Shown here one piece after another: positions 38,527 through 51,139 of a stretch of DNA of 64,000 nucleotides; the stretch's first letter is position 1; the number at the start of each line of letters is the position of its first letter. The notes beneath the pieces are model-generated. The model made no database searches. It was not told the DNA's origin and saw only the letters and a list, made by a program, of their open reading frames with translations. A program made the position numbers and the translations under genes. The stretch comes from Plantago major (lineage: Eukaryota; Streptophyta; Magnoliopsida; Lamiales; Plantaginaceae): contig CM048842.1 of NCBI GenBank assembly GCA_026545765.1, positions 47,749,431 through 47,813,430 on the forward strand, in the 5' to 3' direction.

Positions 38527-39402
38527 ATGGCAAAGAAACTCATTGTAGGTGGAGTTGGAAGAGGCAAGTCTTTGGAAGCTTTGAAGAGGATGGAACGCGG
38601 TGAAAGTAGCAGGACTAGGGAAGAAGGATCATCGCATGAGTTGGAAGAGGCACACAAGCTAGATGATCATTACTAAACCTTGTCTCATAACTTTGATGTT
38701 CCCTTGGCAAGAATTGAACATCATGAGAAGAAGGACAAGGAGAAGTACCCGCATACCTACTATGAGATCTTGACGATGGATCCCGAAGGTTGGTATCGTT
38801 GGGAGAGGAAAAGGTTGCAAGATGAGCATGAGGAGGCTCTAGCTAGGTTGGTGGAAGAATTCTTGCAAACAAGAGAGAAAATAAGGAAAGAAAAAGATGA
38901 AGCACTCTCAAGAGCTAGGAAGGAGATGAAGGAAGATTTGAGGAGAGCTCGCGATCTTTTCTATGAAGAGGAGTTTGGAGGGAAAAGAAAAGGTGACTTC
39001 AACACATATGAAGAAGGAGAACCATCTTTCCGACCAAGGGTGAGGCGTAATGCAAGAAAGACTACCGGAGGGTGTAGGCCAATTCACGTACTCGCAGTGA
39101 AGAAAAGGCAAATCGTTGAAGAAAAGTTGACCTCGATGAGAGAGCAAGCTAACTTTGTTGATCTCACTGATGGAGAACCTGACCCTACTCATAAAAACAA
39201 AAGACCATGTGTTAACTGGAATGACTTTGAAGAAACAGTGCAGGGACTTGAAGAACAAGAACCAAGGGAGCAAGAGAAGCTGAAGGGCAAGGTCATCCAC
39301 AGGAATGGTTTTGTTTATGAGGAGGAAGATCCGGAGGAAGCTAGGAAATGCTATACGCTTGAGCACAACCCCTACGTTTCGGATTATGAAGAGACGGAGT
39401 GA
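38527..39402 (+). pseudogene. Third ORF region of the Athila element (env-like position)
   Basis: A start at 38527 (MAKKLIVGGVGRGKS) follows a possible splice acceptor. The main open stretch, about 240 codons up to 39402, is very rich in Glu, Lys and Arg, with a long coiled coil (DEHEEALARLVEEFLQTREK). No signal peptide or membrane segment is visible, so only its position is env-like. The region is not intact as one frame. It has no function I can name. Confidence 0.55.
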
Positions 39403-40884
39403 TCTACCAAGAAGCGGCCACCATACCTGACAGGGGAGTTTTCTCGTTACCATTACTTTCTTTATTACTGTTTTGTGCTAAGGGACTGCACAAGCGTAGG
39501 TTTGGGGAGGGTAATGGCAACTCGAAATTCAAAATTTTTAGGGCCTTATTTTTTTATATTTAATTTTCAATTGTCGCACTTTTTATTTCTTTCCTATTTT
39601 GGATGATTACCGAGCTGTGCCTCGTTATTTATTTACCGAGCTGTGACTCGAAGTTGATTCAAGCCTATTTAATATTTAAGTCTTTTATTGTTTTGATTGA
39701 GGCACTTTCAATTACTTACATCAATTGTTGAGGAACCCATGTTCTCATCAGCAAGAGATATTCATCTTACATTTTGAACCAAGACACTTTACATGCACCT
39801 ACTTATGAGTTTTTGCCATGCAACACAAAGATAAAGAGGCAGTCTTAGAATACTTTTCCTTCATTATTCTCTTTAATCTCTTGATTCACTTATATACGCT
39901 GTTTTAGAAGTCTTTCATGCTCTGAGTGAGTCTGCTTAGTTAAAGAGGGATTTTGGGAAGAAGTAAACCTTGTGAAACTAATAGGTTTGGGGGAGGAGAA
40001 GTAGAAGGAAGTTGAGGTTGCTTTACTCTGTTTTGTTCTCTCTCTCTCTCTCTCTAAAAAAAAAAAAAGAAGAAGAAAAGAAGTACTGAAAAAATCAAGG
40101 TACAAAAAAAAAAGAAAAAAAAAAGTACCATAAAAAGCAAAGGTAGTAAAAGTCTCGGAGTGGATCTATGGTCCTTGTGATCACCGTTTTCGTGTTGGGA
40201 AATGTTACAGATACTACCCACATACCGGCGTGGCCCTTAAAGCTACATGTCCGTGAGGGTTGATGACATGTATACCAAACCAGCACGCACAAAAGTGCGG
40301 AATTCGGTAAAATAGACAGTACCAAAAAATGGAGAGACTAAAAGAGCCCAATGATGGCCAACAAAAAATATACGGGTCGAAACGACCGCAAAAAATAGTA
40401 TGTGAAAAGAGAGGGGGAGAGAGAGGAGCATCGGACTTTATTATTTTGAGAAGGTGGAGAAGAAGGGATGAACTTTTGACAGGGTGGTATTCATAAGGAG
40501 CATGGAAGACCTATGTCTCAGCATTTAGCCTTACTTATGCGTATCCTACCTTAATCCTTTTTCTAGCCTAATCTCTGATTGCCTCAGAAGTCTGTGTATA
40601 CGGTAAATTACTTTTTGAAGGGATGCATGAGTCGCATGCCGTAAGGTTCTTATGTGAATTATGATTGATCTTGTTATTTGGGAACCCGACGATACAGATC
40701 GATGTTCGTTTTTGTCTGCTGGCTTCATGATCTTCGATGTCTGACTTAGCTATTAAACGGGGTTGATTTTGAAAAATTCATCCGGGGAAAGTTTTAAATT
40801 GAAGTGTTAAGTTTAACATCATTTCCTTGTCACTTTTTATCGTTTTTTCCTTGCGCAAGGATGAGCAAGAAATTGGTTTGGGGG
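39403..40884 (+). other. Athila 3' noncoding region with repeated polypurine-like motifs
   Basis: No gene is recognised. GGTTTGGGG(G)AG motifs occur at 39499-39511 and 39984-39996, and the last, GGTTTGGGGGTG at 40875-40886, abuts the 3' LTR and is the best polypurine tract. A (CT)n microsatellite (40037-40055) followed by an A run lies between them. Confidence 0.6.
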
Positions 40885-41491
40885 TGTGATGTGACAACGA
40901 AATGTGCAATATAGCATGCTTTTAGACCCTTATTTTTTGACTTAGATTCAATATTTATATCATTTTATGGTCAATAACCAATTTTGCATGTTTTCTGTAG
41001 ATCATGATCGCGTTTTTTAGGATTCGCACGATTTCAGGCACCAAAACAGCATAATTGTGCCAAATCGGGACAAGGAAGCAGATACACCGGATTGAACGTT
41101 GCACGAAGTTCGAGGAGTCAAAACATGTCATGTGACCAGCCAGTGCGAATATAATTGAAGATGCTAAAACTTTGAAGAAGACAACTTTTCGAGGAAACGA
41201 AGTTATGAAGCCCGAAATTGAAGAACAGAAGAAACAGATTCGAACCTGAGGACATCACATTCTGTGGTCGCCTGTGGACCGCAATGCACCGACTGTTGGC
41301 TTCTGGTTCGTTCTTCTGACCTGTCATACTAAGGACCGTCTTTCTAAACCTTCCTTATACACCAATGGCGGTTTGAGCTCGAGATTTCACCTATAAATAA
41401 GACCTCAGGGGTCTCAGAAACAACACAAGCTCACAAGGAATCTCTCCTAAGGGAGAACCAGTCCTCGGAGAAGTGAAACCCCAAAAGCATC

Positions 41492-44313
41492 TGTTAGGAA
41501 AATATGTTTAGATTTTGATCAATAAACCGTAATGATTTATCTTAACTCAGAAAGGTAACTCGTACTCTTAGTTCACTTGAACATTATAAAATAGGAAACT
41601 TACTGAGTATGTTAGTCTAGCAAATATTGTATAGGATGTTAGATCTCTAAATGTAAATTTTATATCTTTAAAGAAGACCAAGAAGGAAGCATCCAGCAGA
41701 AGAACTCTTTTATTGAAGATCAGAAGACTGCACAAGATTGCTGAAGACTAAGGAAAAATATGTCCTCAGATACCTTGACTCGGATACCTTGAAGAAACTA
41801 AGTGTCTGAGAGACAAACGTTTTAATAGGTTTCTGATTCACTAAAGGTCACTGAGAATGGACTTGCAAAGCCTCAGAAAGCTTGCATTGTTCCGTTGACA
41901 CTACAGGACAAAAGTTGGTATAGTGCATTAATTATGCAGACATAGATGTCTGAGCAAAAGAGAAAATCTCTAAAAAGAGACAAAGCTCACTGCTCTATGA
42001 TGAGACGATAATTTAGAGTCTCATCTTGTCTTTTTACAGTCTTTTGCCTAGTCTTTGTTTGCATTTTATAGTGTATTTGTACGTTTTTATGCTTTGGTAT
42101 TTTGTAGTGTTTCATGTGCGTTTTTATGTTTTTTCGTGTTTTTAGGTGAAAACCGGAGTGAAAACTATGGTTCTAGAGCCTTTCAATTGGAGTACAATGG
42201 CGAAAACGGAAGTGGATTCGGAGTTCGGACGAAGAATTGAGAGCTGTTTTAGCGGAACTTGCAAAAGTGAAATTTTACGGAGCAGTCAAGCCATGTTGGA
42301 CATAACTCTCTAATATGATGTCCGATTGACCACTCAAAGCTCATTCCAAGGGCTACAACTTTCGTTTTGGAAGCATAGGAAAATTCTGCCTGTAGAAAAA
42401 GTTACGAAGGTTTTCAGATCGCCGCGGCGAGATTTCCAGAAGCAAAAAAGTAGGCTTAAACACAGCCTTTCGCCACGGCGTGAATCTGCTCGCCGCAGCG
42501 AGAGTATATATCGAAAATCTTTTTTTCTGTTCGATTTTATCCCCTTTTGACATAACTTCCTTCTACGTTTGACACAAAAAAAGCTCCTAAAAACCTAGTT
42601 TTTTAACATTGATTGATCTTCGAGCTTGGTTCTTCTCTTGTAACGAATCATTGACATCGAATTCTTAGTAAGTTTGATAATTTTCTATTACTTCCATACA
42701 ATTCTTGTGCTTGATTGATTTATCAAATTGTATGCCCTTGCTTGCGATTATCATTATGTTTATGCTTTGCGTATACAAGATTATGAATTCCTTCGTCTTT
42801 GCTTCAACCATGAGTAGCTAAACCACTCCAGAACTTGGTAGTTGTGTGATGGTTGTGCAAATTCGAATCTAGGGTTTATCTTCGTTCATAAAGGTTCGTC
42901 TAGTTTGATATTCTCGTAAAACCTTCAATCCAATACGCTAGTTAAAACCTTATAAATCGTTTTGGTTAAGAATCGTCGGTCTGACAAACCTGACGATTTA
43001 TCTAGTTTGAAATCTTCGAAAAACAACTTGGTTGAATTGGATTGATTGCTTTCTGTACACCGACCGTGTGACAATATGAACGATTACCTTAGTATCGAAT
43101 TAGCATAACCTGATCATTGCTACCGTGTTCACTTTCTCTCATTAATCAAAATAGTTTATTTGCTGATTAGTATTAATTTAGAAGTAAAATTATTCAAAAC
43201 CTACTTGTTACTCACAAACAAACGTTCTTCTCTATTTCGTTGTGGTAGCTTAATTAATTCCCTAGAGAACGATACCGAGTTAGGCATAGTCTACAACTAC
43301 AGCTTATTCTCTTAAGTTTTATAGAGTATAATTTGATCTTATCACCGTACTAATTTCAGATATCGTTAGTTTGAACTTCATTGTGCCTAACGGATACTAA
43401 TTCAAACGGCATGATATTCAACTATAAATATCACCACTTAGAATGCTTGAAGGGCACACTTACACCTTGAACTACATTGAACATATCTTACTTTCAAGCA
43501 TGCAAGCCTTCCGCCTACTTACTCTCTAGCTTTCTGTTGCGTCTAAAGCTCTTGAATTCTAAGTAGCACGAAAGTTCTAAGTGTCCTGATCCTTAACAAG
43601 ACTTGCATATTGTGAAGGAGTTGAATCAAGAAGATATAGTTGTGACCAATATCTGAGATTCATTATCTTGAACATAATCAAGACTTGGGTCAGTAAAGAA
43701 AAAGTTATCATACATTGAAAAGTGTATTAAGTAATCTTGATTCTACAAAGCACTCCTACATAACTGCAGAAGTTATTAAGAGCATGCTCACCTGACAAAC
43801 TACCATAACCAAACACCAACAGGCGTTGAGCATAGGAAGTACTTAGTTTGGGAAACTAAGGAATAGCTCAAAGGTTACTGAGTAGAGGAAGTACTTGGTT
43901 GGGGAGACCAGGGAATAACTCAGGGAGAACACTTGGTTGGGAACCTAGTGTTAAAGGGATCAAGAGATAGGACTTTGTAAGGGGAACTCAATATCTTATC
44001 TTAGTGGATTCAAGTCCTGAGAAAGGGCGAGTGGATTAGTTGAAGGATTACGCCACCTTCAAATACCACTATAAAGCTTTGTGTTATTTACTTACTACAC
44101 TTACTTTCTATATTATCTACTACTTGTTGAGTACTTACACACATTATATCTTGCTGAGCACGTGCACTTATCTGAAAAGACTTCCGCTCTCTGACACTAA
44201 GTATCAGATACCTTCACAAGTATCTGAGAAATTGTTTTATCATCAAAAGTTTGAAAAGACTATTCAACCCCACCCCCGCGTAGTCTTTTACTTTGTCGTT
44301 ATCTGGACCAACA
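41492..44313 (+). repeat. 5' LTR of copia element 2, carrying solo LTR B
   Basis: LTR sequence lies at 41492-41997 and 43345-44313; between them is solo LTR B. Without the insertion it is about 1.47 kb, matching the 3' LTR. It ends GGACCAACA, two bases before the primer-binding site. Confidence 0.9.
41998..43344 (+). repeat. Solo LTR B, inserted in the copia 5' LTR
   Basis: Sequence absent from the copia 3' LTR begins TGATGAGACG and ends TTGATCTTATCA. The flanks CTCTA and CCGTA may be a decayed 5-bp target duplication. It is homologous to solo LTR A (34332-35599), especially over the AGCTAAACCACTCC and ACACCGACCGTGTGACAA parts. It carries a perfect palindrome TCGCCGCGGCGA at 42419-42430 and a stem CTCGC/GCGAG at 42489-42502. 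Confidence 0.8.
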
Positions 44314-44315
44314 AG

Positions 44316-44327
44316 TGGTATCAGAGC
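44316..44327 (+). promoter_or_regulatory. Primer-binding site of copia element 2
   Basis: TGGTATCAGAGC, complementary to the 3' end of initiator tRNA-Met, two bases after the LTR. Confidence 0.9.
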
Positions 44328-44431
44328 AGGAGGTTCCCAAACCTTCTGCACTGAACCTAGATCCTAAATAAGTGCCCACTAACAGCTTACCACATGCACT
44401 TGATTTGTTTGTTTAGTGTGTTTATTGCAGG

Positions 44432-46970
44432 ATGTCTTTAAGCGACGCTCCCGTTCTCATGCCAGAGAACTATGGAAGAACAACATGATGCTTCACCTGG
44501 AAGCTATCAGTGATGAAATGATCGAAGTTATAAAGAATGGCCCCATTGCCATTCAACGAGAGAAGTAAGTCATTGAAGTTTCTAATGGTCGAGACAAGGA
44601 ACCTACTGACACAGATGATGCTGGTTCCTCCACTTCATCTGGTACAACCACGAGTGAAAGACCAACCAGTGAAATTGCCTATGAACCAAAGACTAGACAT
44701 CTGTGGACATCTGAGGATTCCAAGAGAAACAGGCTAGATGGTCAAGCAAGAAACATCATCATACGTTCTACTCCAGACCACATACAGTGCAAACTGTGGT
44801 GTGCAAAAACGGTGAAGGAAGCCTGGTCATTGATTGAAGAAATTTGTGCCGGCACTGAGAAAACCAAGGAAAACAAGTTCGAAGTTTTGAAGCTCAAATT
44901 CCAAAACTTTAAACAAGGTCCTACTGAGACTCTTGAAGAACTTGACTTCAGGTTTACTACACTGATGAGTGAAATGGCTGCACTTGGTGAAAGTGAGAGA
45001 TATTCTAACTCTGAAAAGGTTAAGACTATCGTGAGAAGTTTAAATCAAAACTGGGAATGCACTCAGTATTTCTATTTCAACCAAGAAATGCCTAACATCA
45101 CTCCAGTGGAGCTTTTCATACACTTGGCAACTGTCAATTATGAGACAAAGCAAAGAGGACATATTTCTGCTGAAACATCGCAGAATTTTGCTCTAGTAAC
45201 TCAAGGTACTTCTGAAAAGAAGGATACCAAAGTGGTGACTGAGAAAAATGCTCTTGCTGTAAAGCATATGAGAAAATACGTTAGTCAGGAGATTGAAAGA
45301 AGAAGGACCAAAGAGAAGTTGAAAAACATCTAGGTCCCAACTATCGCCAGTACAAAAGTATGCAATTGACTAGCTCGCTGAACAAGCCTGCTCAGCAAAC
45401 ATCGAGTACTGAGGGAGCAGAAATCGGAAACGATATCTGTTTCTATTGTCAGAAACCTGGTCACTTTAAAAGAGACTGCCCAGCTTATAACAAGCTAAAG
45501 ACAGGTGACAAGAAAGATAGGAGAAACTTCAAGAGAGGTCAGAGAGCTATGCTCACTGAAGAAAGGAAGAAAATTCAAATTCAACTGGATGCTCTTGATC
45601 TTGACTCTAATTCTGAGGATGAAGACTCATATGATTCTAAACTTTCATCACCAGAGTTATGGGGCATCACTCATGAATTAGTTGACTTTGGTCAAAAGAA
45701 GAAAGAAATGTGCGAGGTTGCTGAGGAAATCTATCCAGATTGCTTGAACATCGAGCCATGCCTAATGGCTGATGAGGTAACCACTATTTCTCGATTTATA
45801 AATTATGAGAGTGATGAGGAAGGAATCAAAGATCTAGAACACCTCGGAAAGGAACTTGATCTTTATGAAAGAGAATTTATGGTTGTCAAAGCAAGAACCA
45901 AAATTCTTGAAGCTGAAAAGAAATCTCTTGAAAAGGAGTGCTCACAATTGCAGAAGCTATCTGAGACAAAGGATGCTGAGAATGCATTTCTAAAGGCACA
46001 GATAGTTGAGACAGGAAAGTTACACGAAGAGGCAATAGACATACTTCAAAAGAAGTGTGAAGGTCTTCTTTCTGATAATGTAGAACTCAAAAAGAAAGAA
46101 TTATCCTTCCAATCTTATGCCAAAGCTTGTGACACTCTCACTGAAGTACACTCTTATTTAAGAGATACCTCAGAAAATGGGGGACTTGGGCTGGACACTC
46201 AGACAAATAACTCTGTCGTTCTGAACAAGAATGATGGGAGGAAAACATTTGTTAGTAGTCAGCAAAGCGGTTCCCAAACAACCTATAACATTGGTCAGAA
46301 AGCTAAGGTTGCTGACAAAGGAAAGGCAGTTGCGACCAAACCTTTGAGGGAAAAACAAGTACCAAAGAAATCTGTTGGGAAAGTTCTTGTAAAGAAACAA
46401 CACACCGGAAAGTGTAACCACCCACAGTGCTACGTCTCTCAGAAAGGGAAGATTGCTGGAGCTGGAAAATTCTCTAATGTCACATTTTCTAGAAAGAAAA
46501 ATGACCCAGAGACTAGTAAGGCTGCTGGGAGAAGATCTCAGTCAGCATCAGGTGCTAGAAATGGCATTGGCTATAAAGCCATCGGGAAGCAACTTGCTCA
46601 TGATTACAAACTAGAGAAAGAACGATGGATGAAAGCTAGGGTTGCTCACAACAATCATCAAAAGTGGAAGAAAGAACAAACCACAAGCAATCTAAATGCT
46701 AGGGCTAGAAGAAATATAATAAGGAAAGCTAAGTTCGCTGAAAATCAGACTCAGCAACCTAACAGGTATCTGAAAGCACCATGAGGAGCACCAAGGAATA
46801 CACCAAGAAGGAAACTAGTTCTTGATAATAATGATATTAGTCATTTACCTAGAATTCCTCCTTATGTTCCTATCAGACAAAAGAATGTCCCTAAGAAATT
46901 CATTCAAAAGTGGATTCCTACTGGGAGATACTTTAGTCTAGATGGTTCCATTGTTGGAATGAGAACCTAA
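44432..46970 (+). pseudogene. gag remains of copia element 2
   Basis: The start MSLSDAP is shared with copia element 1. The capsid-like part (KFQNFKQGPTETLEELDFRF) is followed by a zinc knuckle (CFYCQKPGHFKRDCP) near 45440-45485, an acidic linker, a long coiled coil (about 45810-46140) and a basic region ending near IPPYVPIRQKNVPKKF. The layout is that of Sirevirus gag. Broken in a few places. Confidence 0.88.
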
Positions 46971-46989
46971 CTCCATGTTTCTTGTTTTG

Positions 46990-49900
46990 TGCAGAACACT
47001 CTAAAGAAGAATCCAACGTGGCACTTTGACAGTGGATGTGGGAAGCACATGACAGGAGACAAAGAAAATCTGGTTAACTACAGAGTATGCGATACATGAC
47101 CAAATATCAGGTTTGCTGGAGGAGAAGTGAATCCAACCGTAGGATTTGGAGATCTGAAGTTGGGAGCCCTTACAATCACTGGAGTACTACATGTAGAGGG
47201 ATTGAAATATAATCTTCTCAGCATGAGTCAATTTGCTGACAAGGGATTCTCAGTGAAGATCAAATCTAAATTCTGCAAGTTGATTGACAATGAGTCAAAG
47301 CAGGTAGTCTTGGTTGCTAGCGGAAAGGAAGTCTCTATGTTGCTGACTAGGCATCTGCCACAATTGAAGAATGACTCATGGTGAGTCAATCTGGCTACAC
47401 TGAAGAAAATTGACTATGGCACAAAGATGAGTCACTTGAATTTCAAAACTCTAAATAAGCTAGCTAAGAAAGAATTGGTTGTTGGATTACCTAAAATGGC
47501 ATACAGAAAAGATGGTGTATGTTCAGCATGCCAATTAGGGAACCAAGCCAAAACATCTTTCAAGTCTAAGACTAGACATTCCAAGGAGGTTAATCGAATC
47601 TGTTACATATGGATCTCTTTGAGTCCTCAGTAACTAGTTATGCAGAAAAGAAGTATGGTCTGGTTGTTGTAGATGACTACTCAAGATTTACTTGGGTTGC
47701 TTTTCTCAAATAGAAATCTGACGCAAGGGTCCAGATACCAAGCCTTCTGAATAAGCTTGAAGTCATGAAAAATGACAAGGAATCTGTGATCAGAATAGAC
47801 CATGGTACTGAGTTTGTAAACCAGTACATAAAAGAGTTTTGTACTTGCAAAGGTATACAACATCAACTATCTTCAGTAAGGACACCTCAACAAAATGGTG
47901 TTGCTGAAAGGAAGAATAGGACCCTAAAAGAAGCAGCATGAACAATGCTTGCTGACACTGAAATAAGTATTGGGTTGAAGCTGTAAATACAACATGCTAC
48001 ACTCATAATAGATGTTTGATCAACAAACACCATGACAAGACTCCCTATGAGTTATTGATTGGTAAACCCCCTAGTATCAAACATTTAAGGGTGTTTGGTA
48101 GCAGATGTTTTGTTCTTAACAATGGTAAAGAATATCTAAGAATATTTCAACCAAAGGAAGATGAAGGAGTATTTCTTGGTTATTCAATGAATAACAAAGC
48201 TTACAGAATCTACAATAAAAGGACACAAAAGATTGAAGAATCTGTCCATGTAGTATTCTATGAAGGAAACAAGAAAGTACCCTTGAATGAAGAACTCTCA
48301 TAAAGGTTCAAAGAATTTATGATAAAAGATTCTGAACAAGAATCTCCACAAGGAAATAATTATGTCATTCACTTAGAGGATGAGTCTGACGAAGAAAGAT
48401 AATCATTGCCAAGTAACAAATAGATGACACTAAGGCATGATGAAGAGTTTCCTATGAGAAATCCAGGAATGGATAAAGTCAATTAATATCTTCATTATGA
48501 AAAGGCCTCTGAGTAGGAGGTTGCTGAGAATCCTGTCTCAGATACCCAAGACACTGAACAAGTGTTAGATATCCCAAGCACATCACATGTGCCAGATATC
48601 TTAGATACTGATCAAGTATCTTATCATGATCATAGTGATACAGAAATGAATCATAATGATAATGATCCTACTAGTTATAAACCCATCATTAAATGGATAA
48701 GAGATCATCCTGCAAAGGATGTGATAGGTCCTTTAGACCAAGGGAGAAGAACTAGGAGAGGTATTGCTAAAAATGTAAATTCTCTCTATGGATGTTTCAT
48801 CTCAGACATTGAACCAAAGACCATTGAAGAAGCATTAAAAGACCAAGATTGGATCTGAGCAATGCAAGAATAATTGGATCAATTTGAGAGAAACAAAGTC
48901 TGGAAACTAGTTCCTTATATTGATGGAATATATGTCATAGGAACTAAGTGGGTTTTCAGAAACAAGATGAATGAATCTAGTGAAATAACCAGAAACAAAG
49001 CAAGGTTGGTTGCCAAGGGATTCACCCAGACTGAAGAACTATATTTTGATGAGTCATATGCTCCAGTTGCAAGATTGGATGCAATCAGACTATTTCTAGC
49101 CTTTGCAACTCATAATGAATTTAAAGTTTACCAAATGGATGTCAACAGTGCATTTCGAAATGGTGAACTTGCTGAGGAAGTCTATGTTGAGCAACCACCT
49201 GGTTTTGAAGTTTCCTCAGAAAGCAAGATGGTCTATAAGCTTCAAAAAGCTCTATATGAACTTAAACAAGCTCCAAGAGCATGGTATGACACATTGGCCA
49301 AGTACTTGCTGGGAAGTGGATTCGAGAAAGGAGAAGTTGACAAAACTCTTTTTACATTGAACCATGATGGGAAACTACTCTTAGTACAAGTTTATGTTGA
49401 TGACATAATCTTTAGATCTAAGGATAAGCAACTTTGTGAAGACTTTGCTGAGCTCATAAAAAGTAAATTTGAGATGAGCATGATGGGAGAATTGAATTAC
49501 TTCCTAGGGTTGCAAGTCAAGCAATTCAATGATGGAATATTCATTAGTCAAACAAAGTATGCCAAGGATATGCTCAATAAGTTTAATCTAAAGTCTTCTG
49601 AAAAGAATGCCAAAATACCTATGAGCATTGGAACCAAGATGACCTATACTGAATCTGATAAGAGTGTTGAAGAACACAAGTATAGGAAATTAATTGGGTC
49701 TCTACTATATCTTACAACAAGCAGGCAAGATATTCAATATGCAGATGGTGTATGTGCAAGATTTCAGAAAAATACAATGCAATCACACTATAATATTGCT
49801 ATGAAAATTCTAAGGTATGTTAAAGGTACAGTGGAAGTTGGATTGTGGTTTCCAAAAGAGAGTGGCTTGAGTTTAGTTGGCTATTCAGATGCTGACTATG

Positions 49901-50235
49901 CTGGATCAATGCTTGATAGAAAAAGTACTTCAGGAACATGTCAATTCATTGGTACTAGATTGATATCATGGTTCAGCAAGAAGCAAAACTTAATTGCTAC
50001 CTCAACCATAGAAGCAGAGTATATTTCTGCTGGGTGTTGTGCTTCACAGATCTTGTGGATACAACAACAACTCAAAGACTATGAGATCAATGAAGAGAAA
50101 ACTCCTATTTTCTGTGACAACACAAGTGCTATTGCCATAACTCAGAATCCTAAGTTTCATGCAAGAACAAAGCACATAGATGTTAGACACCACTTCATTA
50201 GAGATCATATTGAAAAATGCAATATTGAGATATAA
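46990..50235 (+). pseudogene. pol remains of copia element 2 (PR-IN-RT-RNase H)
   Basis: Protease has WHFDSGCGKHMTGDKENL near 47020-47070. The integrase zinc finger (HLN...CSACQLG) is near 47430-47550, its core near 47660-47930 (DHGTEFVNQY), and its C-terminal part near 48010-48300. The reverse transcriptase and RNase H form one long open stretch from 48874 to 50235, with [17 protein letters not shown] and [15 protein letters not shown], then [20 protein letters not shown]. The last part is well preserved, but the region as a whole has several breaks. Confidence 0.92.
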
Positions 50236-51139
50236 TAAAAAGACCAACAAAAAGATATCTCTTCAAAGCTCTTCAAGAAAGAAAGTAGAAAAAAGAAAGA
50301 GAACTTTCTTGATACATAGTAACTTATTAATGTAAATTGCTAAATTGGTCATCGACAAGAGAAGAACAAAAGAAGAAAGAGAAAAAAGAGAAGAGAAAGA
50401 AAGGCAAAAGAATGGAGGAGAGAGGAGGAGAGACTAGAACTCTAATATATAAATCAAAAAAAAAAAAAAAAAGAAAAAGTATAAAAAAGGTATTAAAATA
50501 CATGAGGCCACCAAAAAGGGGGGGACAAAAAAGAGAAGTTGACCAATAGTACACTCTGTCAGAAGTCAACTATCTCTTGTGTTTTGAAAAATTTCCATTC
50601 TTATGATAATTTTCAAACAACACTGGACGCTTAATTAATAAACTCAGAAAACAGTTTGTCTCCTAGTTACAGGTTACTGAGAGTCTAAATTGACTCAGAT
50701 AGCTATTAGCCAAATAGTATTAATTGGGCACAATTACATGTGCTGATTGATATCATTGCTGAGAAATCAATCTCAACTATTGAAAAATGCCGCTTGTAAA
50801 TCAACGGATTAGATGTGCTAACTAGCGCAGAAACCCAGTAACTGGCCTCACTAGCATTTAATGAAAAACCGCTTTTTCACCACGCCTGTGCAGATTGCGA
50901 GATACATAGATATAGAATTCATTTGTATCTGTGTACTTGTATTGCTATATAAAGGAGATTTTTGCAAAGACAAACACTTTTGCCTAATCCCCATTTTACC
51001 TAGCACAAAAACAACAAAACCTTCATCTTTTCTATGCTAATCTTCTCTGAAAGAGTCTGAATTTCTGCAAAGAATCACTTAATCGAATTCGACCTTAACC
51101 TCTTTCGATCTTACTTCTCTACCACATCTATTTAAAGAG
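50236..51139 (+). other. Copia element 2 spacer with TATA-like site
   Basis: A purine-rich stretch (50280-50550, with an A run near 50456-50472) is followed by unique sequence. At 50946-50954 the motif TATATAAAG lies 194 bases before the accessory ATG at 51140. The matching position in copia element 1 (about 102-115, minus strand) also has a TATA-like run. No coding sequence is recognised. Confidence 0.6.
50946..50954 (+). promoter_or_regulatory. Internal TATA-like box before the copia accessory gene
   Basis: TATATAAAG in GCTATATAAAGGAG is a good plant TATA box in an otherwise noncoding spacer, at a fitting distance from the next start codon. It could drive a separate transcript of the accessory gene. 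Confidence 0.45.

Noticed and set aside
50280-50570. Short Lys/Glu-rich frame in the copia spacer
   Set aside because: It comes from the purine-rich stretch and A run, with no conservation in copia element 1.
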